Both the position numbers and the translations under genes were made by a program. DNA of 64,000 bases, from NCBI RefSeq assembly GCF_030373245.1, contig NZ_JAUCZF010000004.1, positions 248,001-312,000 of the forward strand, written 5' to 3'. Origin of the DNA: Hydrogenophaga sp. (GTDB taxonomy: Bacteria > Pseudomonadota > Gammaproteobacteria > Burkholderiales > Burkholderiaceae_C). Positions 25,207-33,569 of this stretch are shown one piece after another. Under the pieces are notes generated by a model. That model did no database searches, was not told the DNA's origin, and saw only the letters and a program-made list of their open reading frames with translations. The first letter of the stretch is position 1. Each line of letters begins with the position of its first letter.

Positions 25207-25608
25207 ATGTTGAATCTGTCTGTCCCCGCCTTGCGTCGTGTGCTTTGGCTGGATGCCGCCGGTGCCCTGGGCATGGCCGTGGCCCATTTCGGGTTTCCCG
25301 GTCTGTTGTCCGATTGGCTTGGCCTGCCCTTGGTCTGGCTGCAGGTGTCGGGCGTGATTGGCTGTGGCACGGTGCTGCTGTCGGGCGCGCTGGCGTCGCG
25401 CGCGCTTCCCCCGGCGGCGGGCGTGCGCCTGCTCGCGGCGGGCAACTTTGTGTGGGTGGCTGCCAGCGTGTGGGCGGTGTGGGGCGCTGGCCTGCCGCTC
25501 ACCAGCCTGGGCGTGGCCTGGGTGCTGCTGCAGGCGGTGTTTGTGTTCGTTCTGGCCGAGCTGGAGTGGGCAGGCAGCCGCCAGCCCCAGCCACTGGCGG
25601 TGGCCTGA
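25207..25608 (+). CDS. Four-helix integral membrane protein
   Basis: This 133-residue protein consists of four hydrophobic helices with short loops and no charged catalytic residues that I recognise. AAGGAG lies seven bases before ATG 25207. It is transcribed divergently from the MmyB-type regulator with 130 bases between, an arrangement common for these regulators and a small membrane or oxidoreductase target. A terminator follows. Both genes lie between repeats R4 and R5. Confidence 0.82.
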   Translation: MLNLSVPALRRVLWLDAAGALGMAVAHFGFPGLLSDWLGLPLVWLQVSGVIGCGTVLLSGALASRALPPAAGVRLLAAGNFVWVAASVWAVWGAGLPLTSLGVAWVLLQAVFVFVLAELEWAGSRQPQPLAVA

Positions 25609-25635
25609 TTGAGCGGGGCTCGCCAGCGCTGCTTG

Positions 25636-25663
25636 AGGGCGCGCGACCAGCGCGCCCTTTCTC
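25636..25663 (+). terminator. Terminator-like hairpin after the four-helix membrane protein
   Basis: AGGGCGCGC pairs with GCGCGCCCT around a five-base loop and is followed by TTTCTCT, 27 bases after the stop codon. The T-run is short but the stem is strong. Confidence 0.75.
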
Positions 25664-25815
25664 TGAGCTCACACCCAGGGGCCCCTGGCCGTGGTCAGTG
25701 CCTCAGGGCACCCCTGGGTTCGATTCAACTTCGGTGCCCTGAAGCGCCGTTTGGTGTTCGGCGCCAGATGGCTTGGGGACTCGGTGGACTTTCAAGACGG
25801 TGTCTGACTCCGGTG

Positions 25816-25930
25816 CGTGACCCCGATGCGGATGCGGTTTGCGGACTCAATAATTGGAATCTGACCCCGAATACCGACCCCGAATACCGACCCAGTGCAG
25901 TGACCCCGATGCAGCGATGCAGTGCAGAGT
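25816..25930 (+). repeat. Dispersed repeat copy R5 with CCCCGAATACCGA and GATGC tail units
   Basis: The leader AATTGGAATCTGACCCC starts at 25852 and is followed by tandem CCCCGAATACCGA units, then GACCCCGATGCAG and GCAG/TGCAG words. A detached GACCCCGATGCGG unit stands before the leader at 25818. The stretch 25609-25971 holds only this repeat, the terminator and R6. Confidence 0.85.
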
Positions 25931-25958
25931 GTTACCCCTGCGACTATGGTGACCAAGT

Positions 25959-25982
25959 AAAGAATCTGACCTCAAACTTTCC
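25959..25982 (+). repeat. Degenerate repeat copy R6
   Basis: AAGAATCTGACCTCAAAC is a weak match to the repeat leader. It contributes the stop codon of the adjacent minus-strand membrane gene (TCA at 25972). Confidence 0.5.
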
Positions 25983-26331
25983 TATCTAAAGAATCGGCAA
26001 AAGCGTGAGAAATGCCAGCAAAAATAAGACCAACAACCATTAGTCCAAGAGATGCCGGTATTGAATCAAACATATTGTAAAAACCAATCCAGTCAGACGG
26101 TTGATGTGCCCAATCAATATTGATATATTTAAGTACATCAATTATAGAGTATGACACCCGAAAACCAGAGCGAAAATAAACATAGATTTGCCAACCAAAA
26201 ATAAAAAGGCCAATCGTAAAAAGAATACCCAAAAGCGATAATCCGATAATGACTAAAAATGAAAGGACGCCCACCACAAATCTGTAGACCAATAAAAAAC
26301 ATTGTTTGCAGAAACGGGCGAAACCTGACAT
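25972..26331 (-). CDS. AT-rich small membrane protein
   Basis: This 119-residue protein has two strongly hydrophobic segments near the N-terminus (about residues 12-50) and a further helix near the C-terminus. AAGGAGAG six bases upstream supports ATG 26331 rather than longer readings. Base composition is far lower in GC than in flanking genes, which indicates recent transfer. It lies between repeats R6 and R7, near the AT-rich KAP NTPase gene. I recognise no family. Confidence 0.65.
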   Translation of the reverse strand: MSGFARFCKQCFLLVYRFVVGVLSFLVIIGLSLLGILFTIGLFIFGWQIYVYFRSGFRVSYSIIDVLKYINIDWAHQPSDWIGFYNMFDSIPASLGLMVVGLIFAGISHAFADSLDRKV

Positions 26332-26724
26332 AAAGCTCTCCTTTGAGATTTCAGGCAATACGATATTTCTCAAGACTACCATCCCCTTTGCTGCGACAAC
26401 CCAGTTAGGGGGGGCGTCCCTTACCGCTCCATTTCTGACCATCTTTTTCATATACCGCTACTGTGAGGGTTTTACGGGCCTTATCATCTTTTGGCAGTCG
26501 AGATGCCTTACGCTAAAAAATGTCATTCTGGGAAAAGTTGAACTCCTGAATGATGTATTTCACCTCTTCAAGCTTACTTGCTCGTCCCTCTACAGGCAAC
26601 AGTCAAGACCTGCCCCCGATGTTGTTGACAGGAGCTAAGTTGAGCACGAGTAAGCGCCTCTGCTCTGTGTGGAGGCCCGGCTTCGATGCAGTGGCTGGTA
26701 ATTGGGGCAAGTGGAGCGGGGGTT
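26332..26724. other. Gene-free, partly AT-rich stretch
   Basis: No supported coding region is present. The left half continues the low-GC composition of the preceding gene, and the right half returns to the genome average before repeat R7. It probably contains a composition junction of acquired DNA. Confidence 0.4.
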
Positions 26725-26747
26725 AATTGGAATCTGACCCCGAATAC
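26725..26747 (+). repeat. Dispersed repeat copy R7
   Basis: AATTGGAATCTGACCCC followed by GAATAC is an exact match to the leader. It joins without a gap to the Excalibur gene fragment. Confidence 0.9.
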
Positions 26748-26852
26748 AAGGCGAAGCTGTTTCTGAAGAACTGCCCGGGCATGGAAATGGACGGGGATGG
26801 CGACGGGATTCCGTGCGAGCAGCAGTGGTGCGCGGGGCTGTTCGGTGGATAA
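26748..26852 (+). pseudogene. Excalibur-domain gene fragment
   Basis: The bases encode KAKLFLKNCPGMEMDGDGDG, then IPCEQQWCAGLFGG and a stop, closely matching the C-terminus of the cold-shock/Excalibur protein at 21013-21624 (AKLFLKNC through CEQQWC). Everything upstream is missing and is replaced by repeat R7, whose frame happens to be open into the fragment. Repeat R8 starts four bases after the stop. This is the debris of a second Excalibur gene. Confidence 0.85.
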
Positions 26853-26856
26853 GTGG

Positions 26857-26896
26857 AATTGGAATCTACCCCCAATATCTTGACCCCCGAATATCC
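26857..26896 (+). repeat. Dispersed repeat copy R8
   Basis: AATTGGAATCTACCCCCAAT is followed by TTGACCCCCGAATATCC. It lies between the end of the Excalibur fragment and the stop codon of the KAP NTPase gene. Confidence 0.8.
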
Positions 26897-28815
26897 TAAT
26901 TTCCCGGCTTCTTTGAAATCTCGTTTTTGAAATTCTCTAGTGAGCTAATATACTCATCTAGTTTTGGTGAAAACCATGCTCTTGCTGTGTAGTGGGAAAG
27001 ATGTCTCGGAGTTTTTCTGTTCAGCAAAGAATTTTTGGACATTTCACCTTTTAGCTTCACGAGAAATGGTAACTCCAAGATCAACCATTCTGCGTAAAGG
27101 TTGGGATGTGTAAATCTTTCAGTGAAAGAATCTTGAACTAGTTCTTGTTCAGATACCTGTAGATTGATAAACTTTCTATGAAACTGAAGTGCAGATACGT
27201 GATGAAATACAGGATCATCAGAAAACCATACTTGTTCTTCTGAGTTTCTCGCAATTTGCTTGGCCCACCGTGCCACATCGGTATCAAGCATCGCAAGCCA
27301 AGGGGTGATCTGCCGCCGAATCCATGAGCGTCTGGCGGTTGTGATTATCGCCTTCGCGTTATTAATAAATTTTCGGAATTCAATTGAGTCACGAGCTGTG
27401 AATCCAAGACCGAACGCACTCCCGTGCCTTAGTAATTCATTGAGCTCTCGTTGAGATGGTGGCTTCATTGCGCCCTTGGAGATGGCAACTTTTATCGATT
27501 TAAGTGCAACAATCTCAATTTGACGCATTGATTGGCGAATCAATTTGATTCTTGATAAATTTAGAAGAATCGCTGCTGAGTGGATCAACTCCGCAAGATC
27601 AAAATTCTTCACTGACTTCATTCCAGCAAAAGTTTCACTTGCTAGTTTTTCAAAATCACTGTTGCTGAGCGAGCGAAGATACCAAAGCCGTCTCCATGCT
27701 GGAGTTGATTCGTCTGCAAGAAGATGGCTGTCGCGCAGAGCATCGGTTGCAGAAACCACGGATAAGTTTCCGGTCTCAAAAAACTCACGAAATGCCGATG
27801 GAGGAAGAGCTAAAGGTTGAGCGTATTCAAGTCCATGTCGCTTCAGTACTTTATCTTTCTCGCGCTCAGGCACTGATTGATCGCTGCTGCTCTTCAGCTC
27901 AAGGTATGCGGACCAATTTGTTTCGCCAAGTTCTCCTATGTCCTCGCTTGTTAGGCTGCCTGATCGATACTCGATTGATAATGTGATGCAGTCATTGATA
28001 AGTTGCTTTTGAAATTTTTCATTTGTACTAATCTGTTTTTTATCAAGACTATCCCAAAGATCGCAAAAGTCAAAAATCGCTTGTCGCAGTTGGCGAAGAT
28101 TTTGGTATCCGGCTCGATTGAAAATGGCCAGCAGTTGAGTTTTGTTTTTGTCTAGAAATTCATTACCTGCACGACTGCTGGTCTCGGTCAGAAAGTGCTG
28201 AATGGCGCCATCCGCATCAGGTTGTATCTGAAAGGTTCTTCCAATTACTTTTTCTTTTATTTTTTTGAAGCCAATCTCGGGAGTAGATAGTTGCGATGAC
28301 TCGTTTGCAAGGATGATGACTCTGTATCCGTCATGTTCTACAAACTGATTGATGAAGCCCAGCGCATCTTCAATCTTCATGCTTGATCTCTCTAGATCGT
28401 CAAAAACTAAAATGGCACCCTCGGTTGAAGCCCATTTTTCAATCTCTGGTAATGAGATTTGCCAGCTACCTTCGTCTGATCCGTCTCCGTTTAAATCAAT
28501 TTTTATAGTACCCTTGATGAGGCTTTTAGTTATGCCCCAAGCTCGCTTCGCTGTTTGGCTAGCTAGCCGCGGATGAATTTGTGCAAAAAATTGATCTTTG
28601 ATTTCGGAGATTTTTGAGATGCCAAAGAAACTTACATAGAGTACACGTTTATCTCTCTTTTCGAGTTCCTTTCTATAATTTTCAATGAACCAGGTCTTTC
28701 CACTGCCCCAAGGCCCTCTGAGCATTACCGCGTAGCTAGGTTTGGCATCTTGATTGCAGTATCTATCTAGGAATATTTTTATTGACTCATTGTGATCTTG
28801 TGCAGTCAGAATCAT
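26896..28815 (-). CDS. KAP-family P-loop NTPase
   Basis: This is a 639-residue ATPase. A clear Walker A (GPWGSGKT, residues 34-41) lies close to the N-terminus, and Walker B (ILVFDDLER) is at about 135-143. NESSQ and a sensor-like RQLRQAIFDF follow, a pattern of the KAP P-loop family, which includes the phage-T7 exclusion protein PifA. The long C-terminal region (about 290-639) is helical, without a recognised domain or membrane segment. The gene is markedly AT-rich with different codon use from glnS beside it, indicating transfer. It stands alone, beyond repeat R8. A defence role is a reasonable inference, not shown. Confidence 0.85.
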   Translation of the reverse strand: MILTAQDHNESIKIFLDRYCNQDAKPSYAVMLRGPWGSGKTWFIENYRKELEKRDKRVLYVSFFGISKISEIKDQFFAQIHPRLASQTAKRAWGITKSLIKGTIKIDLNGDGSDEGSWQISLPEIEKWASTEGAILVFDDLERSSMKIEDALGFINQFVEHDGYRVIILANESSQLSTPEIGFKKIKEKVIGRTFQIQPDADGAIQHFLTETSSRAGNEFLDKNKTQLLAIFNRAGYQNLRQLRQAIFDFCDLWDSLDKKQISTNEKFQKQLINDCITLSIEYRSGSLTSEDIGELGETNWSAYLELKSSSDQSVPEREKDKVLKRHGLEYAQPLALPPSAFREFFETGNLSVVSATDALRDSHLLADESTPAWRRLWYLRSLSNSDFEKLASETFAGMKSVKNFDLAELIHSAAILLNLSRIKLIRQSMRQIEIVALKSIKVAISKGAMKPPSQRELNELLRHGSAFGLGFTARDSIEFRKFINNAKAIITTARRSWIRRQITPWLAMLDTDVARWAKQIARNSEEQVWFSDDPVFHHVSALQFHRKFINLQVSEQELVQDSFTERFTHPNLYAEWLILELPFLVKLKGEMSKNSLLNRKTPRHLSHYTARAWFSPKLDEYISSLENFKNEISKKPGN

Positions 28816-28889
28816 GCCACCCCCTGGGAATCATATTTTTCGCGAAGCACAAAAGTTTAAAGTTGGAGCGAAACGTAAAAATTGGACCG

Positions 28890-30755
<1,866 letters not shown>

Positions 30756-31000
30756 GGCGCGATTCTAGGGCGGGGGCGCGCGCCTCATCGCCGGGCGCCG
30801 GGTGTGGCGTGCTGCACACAGGTGGGGGCGCGGAATGCCGCGCGGGGCGTGACGCATGCCGCAGTGCGCGAGCAGGCCGACAAGGGGCGCCACAAGGCGC
30901 CTCGGCGGCAGGGTGGTGCCGCTATGGTCGGCGCATCGGGCCCGCGGCTGCGGCTGCCGGCGCGAACCAGAACAACACCGAAAAACAGCAAGGACCCACC

Positions 31001-31378
31001 ATGGACAAAGACGGACCGGCCACGATTCAGGTGGACGACGACCCCTCTCGCTGGCAAGCCACCCAGGTGGACGATGTGTTCCTGCCCGCGGTCCGGGTCT
31101 GCCTGAGCTGGCGCGATGTGGAGAAGGCGGTGGAGCTGGGCGCGGTGGTGCCGGCGCACGCGCACGCGCTGTGGGCCGGCTGGGCCGCGCCGGGCAGCCC
31201 GCTGCGCCAGAGCGCCGCCACGCAGCAAAAGCCCATCGATTTCCAGCCGACGGTTTCTGACTTTCCGGCGGTGGAAGATCGGCGCGATGCAGCGCCCTCG
31301 ATGGCCGCGCGCCTGGGCGGTCCGCTGGCGGGCGCCGCGGTCGGTGCGGTGCTGACCTGGCTGGCGGTGGGCGGCTGA
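31001..31378 (+). CDS. Small hypothetical protein with C-terminal membrane helix
   Basis: This 125-residue protein has a soluble N-terminal two-thirds and a glycine/alanine-rich hydrophobic C-terminal helix (GGPLAGAAVGAVLTWLAVGG), suggesting a tail anchor. AAGGA lies before ATG 31001. The gene is divergent from glnS, with 245 GC-rich bases between in which I see no other gene. Function and family are unknown. Confidence 0.68.
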   Translation: MDKDGPATIQVDDDPSRWQATQVDDVFLPAVRVCLSWRDVEKAVELGAVVPAHAHALWAGWAAPGSPLRQSAATQQKPIDFQPTVSDFPAVEDRRDAAPSMAARLGGPLAGAAVGAVLTWLAVGG

Positions 31379-31450
31379 GCTCAGCGCCGCTTCACAAGCG
31401 CAAAGGCTGGTGAACGGAGGCTCTGGCGCGTTTCGGGCGCGCGCTTCACT

Positions 31451-31798
31451 TCACAGCTCGCCCAGCCCGATCTGAGACAACACATCGGGCTGCATCAGCT
31501 CGTCGAGCACCGGGTCGCTCCGGTTGGCCCAGCCCAGCGCCAACGCTGCGGCCAGCACCAGGCCACCGGCCAGCAGCCACCACCCCAGCCGCCCAGCGCG
31601 GCCACCCGACAGGTTCCCACCGTGCGCTCCGGCCAGCACGGGCGCGGTGGCCGGGTGGCGCTGCTGCCATTGCGCCATGACGCGGTCTTGCAGCGCGGTG
31701 TGGTCGGCGGCGGGCGTGTCGTGAAGCGACTGCTGCAGGGCCTGGCGCAGGGTGGCGTCGGCGTCGGCAGGGTTGGTGCGGGGCTGTTGCGAATTCAT
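31451..31798 (-). CDS. Anti-sigma-like small membrane protein
   Basis: This 115-residue protein has a soluble helical N-terminus and one transmembrane helix (about residues 72-93), followed by a short periplasmic tail. Its ATG overlaps the sigma-factor stop by four bases (ATGA), so the two are translationally coupled. It lacks the HxxxCxxC zinc motif. Its position and topology indicate an anti-sigma factor or a regulatory subunit of one (DUF3619-like in Burkholderiales). The function is inferred from context. Confidence 0.72.
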   Translation of the reverse strand: MNSQQPRTNPADADATLRQALQQSLHDTPAADHTALQDRVMAQWQQRHPATAPVLAGAHGGNLSGGRAGRLGWWLLAGGLVLAAALALGWANRSDPVLDELMQPDVLSQIGLGEL

Positions 31799-32484
31799 GG
31801 CTGGGCCTCTTGCAGGCGCTCGCGCAGGCTGCGCTTGGCGCGAAACAGCAACTGGTGGGCGGCGTTGGTGTCGATGTCGAGCGCGGTGGCGATCTCGGGC
31901 GCTTGCGCGTCGGCGTAGGCCCACATGGCCAGGGCCATGCGCTGGCGGGCGGGCAGCGCCCCGAGCGCGGCCTGCAGGCGGGCCGGGTCGGTGCCGGGCC
32001 CGTCGCTGGCGGGGGCTTCGGCTTCCTGCTGGTGGCGGTCATGCAGCGCGGTGAGTTCGTCGGGCCCCAGGCTGAGCTCGCGCTGGCGCACCAGGTGGCT
32101 GCGGCAGCGGTTGAGCACGATGGTGTGGAAGTAGGTGGCGAGCTGGGCGCCGGCGTCATCGCTCGGGCGCGCACTCCAGAGCCGCAGGAAAGACTCCTGC
32201 ACCACGTCTTCAGCGTCTTCCTGGCGGCCGAGCATCTGGCGCGCCAGGGTGAGCGCGGTGGGCGTGAGCTGCTGCACCAGGCGCCGCGCGCTCTGCGGAT
32301 CGCCGCCGCTGGCCGCGCGCCAGAGCGCCCAGCTGTCGGCGCGCACGCCGAGCGCGCGCTGCGTGGCGTCGAGCAGGCGGGTGGCGGTGCTGAGCATCCA
32401 CATGCCTGGAGTTTGCCGGGTGGTAAGGCCTGTGCGCCAGACCAGGGCAGGCAGTCTGGAGTCGGTGCGGTGGTGGGCGCTCAT
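31795..32484 (-). CDS. ECF-type RNA polymerase sigma factor
   Basis: This 229-residue ECF sigma factor contains region 2 (LARQMLGRQEDAEDVVQESFLRLW, about residues 75-110) and region 4 (LPARQRMALAMWAYADAQAPEIATALDIDTNAAHQLLFRAKRSLRERL, about 175-222). The 45-residue extension before region 2 is unusual; ATG 32403 is a possible shorter start. As drawn, its ATG overlaps the stop of the upstream periplasmic protein. It is the middle gene of a three-gene operon with a DUF3106 protein and a membrane anti-sigma-like protein. Confidence 0.9.
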   Translation of the reverse strand: MSAHHRTDSRLPALVWRTGLTTRQTPGMWMLSTATRLLDATQRALGVRADSWALWRAASGGDPQSARRLVQQLTPTALTLARQMLGRQEDAEDVVQESFLRLWSARPSDDAGAQLATYFHTIVLNRCRSHLVRQRELSLGPDELTALHDRHQQEAEAPASDGPGTDPARLQAALGALPARQRMALAMWAYADAQAPEIATALDIDTNAAHQLLFRAKRSLRERLQEAQP

Positions 32485-32927
32485 CGGACGGGCAGTTTCT
32501 CGCGCAGGGTGGCGCGTTCTTCGGGGCTCAGAGACTCCAGCACGGCGCGGCGCTCGCGCAGCATCTGGCGGCGTTCGGCCGGACTCATGGCGCGCAGGCG
32601 TTCGCGGCGCTCGTCGGCGAGGCGCTCGCGCTGCGCTGGCGGCAGGGCCTGCCAGCGCTCGCGGGTGCGGTCGACGAGCGCTTCGCGCTGCTCTGGGGTC
32701 AGGCTCTGAAGCCGCTCGCGCAGCGCGCTGCGAAAGGCCTGGCGCTGTTCGGGTGTGCTGGCTTCGAGCTGGCGGCGCAGCGCTTCGCGGCGCTCGGTCT
32801 GCTCGGCGGGCGAGAGGCGCGACCAGGCCTGCGGGTCGGGCACATCGGGCGCGGCGTGGGCGGCGCTGGCGGCCAGACCGATCAGCGCGGCGCTCAGGGT
32901 ATGGGCAATGAGGCGGGTGGACAACAT
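32481..32927 (-). CDS. Exported DUF3106-like protein with Arg/Glu-rich helical repeats
   Basis: This 148-residue protein has a signal peptide ending AAHAA near residue 25. The mature chain is almost entirely charged helix, built from repeated units such as LTPEQREAL, LPPAQRERL, MSPAERRQM and LSPEERATL. The repeats recall the LTxxQ periplasmic sensors of the Spy/CpxP group. It overlaps the downstream sigma gene by four bases, which suggests it is the periplasmic sensor arm of that operon (inference). Confidence 0.8.
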   Translation of the reverse strand: MLSTRLIAHTLSAALIGLAASAAHAAPDVPDPQAWSRLSPAEQTERREALRRQLEASTPEQRQAFRSALRERLQSLTPEQREALVDRTRERWQALPPAQRERLADERRERLRAMSPAERRQMLRERRAVLESLSPEERATLREKLPVR

Positions 32928-33149
32928 GACGAGGCGAAGCAAAAAACCTTTTGAACGCTGGTTGAACCCGGCAGCCGACCGGCTCTTACGCGGCGGCCTG
33001 CACAACCCTTCGCGGCACTGGGGCATGGCCTTGGGCGCCGTAAGCGCAGGGGATGGCGCAGGTTCAAACGGTACACGGCCTGCGGTGCCCGGTCCAGTGA
33101 CCGGCGATGCAGGTGGTGCGCTGTTCAACCCACGACCCAAGGAGTTTCC

Positions 33150-33539
33150 ATGAGCGCTTCCCATTCTTCTGCTTTTCCGTTCGGCGCCGCGGGCCTGCGC
33201 CGCGTTCGCCAGCTGTTGCTGGTGACGGGCTTGGCCGCTGCCTCGCTGGCCCAGGCCCAGGTCGTGATGGGCGAGGCCCAAGAGGACCGCGTGGACAACC
33301 GACAGGATCGGCAGGCGGCGCGCATCGGCCAGGGCGTGGCCTCGGGCGAACTCACCCGCCACGAGACGGCTTCGCTGATGCGCCAACAGCGCCACATTCA
33401 CCGCCTGGAACGCCGCACCGAGGCCGACGGCGTGGTGACCGGGCACGAGGCGCATCGCGTGGAGGCCGCGCAGGACCGCGCCAGCGCCCGCATCTACCGC
33501 CAGAAGCACGACCGCCAGGCTCGGCCGCACGCGCATTGA
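33150..33539 (+). CDS. Exported small basic helical protein
   Basis: This 129-residue protein has a signal peptide (cleavage near AQAQ, residue 36) and a mature part of charged helices with GVASGELTRHETASLMRQQRHIHRLERR and GVVTGHEAHRVEAAQDRASARIYRQKHD, two related units. These resemble small EF-hand-like or coiled repeats common in Burkholderiales envelope proteins. AAGGAG lies six bases before the ATG. It is divergent from the DUF3106/sigma operon with about 220 bases between, so it may be a target of that sigma factor. Confidence 0.8.
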   Translation: MSASHSSAFPFGAAGLRRVRQLLLVTGLAAASLAQAQVVMGEAQEDRVDNRQDRQAARIGQGVASGELTRHETASLMRQQRHIHRLERRTEADGVVTGHEAHRVEAAQDRASARIYRQKHDRQARPHAH

Positions 33540-33569
33540 GCGCGCACCGAAGGCGAGCGGAACCGGCGC

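Noticed and set aside
25718-25727. GGTTCGATTC, resembling a tRNA T-loop
   Set aside because: The flanking bases do not form the T-stem and no acceptor, D or anticodon arm is present upstream.
21624-26896. Interpretation of the repeat array as an integron cassette array or CRISPR
   Set aside because: The repeats lack attC-type imperfect palindromes with R' and R'' boxes, no IntI gene is present, and spacing is far too large and irregular for CRISPR.
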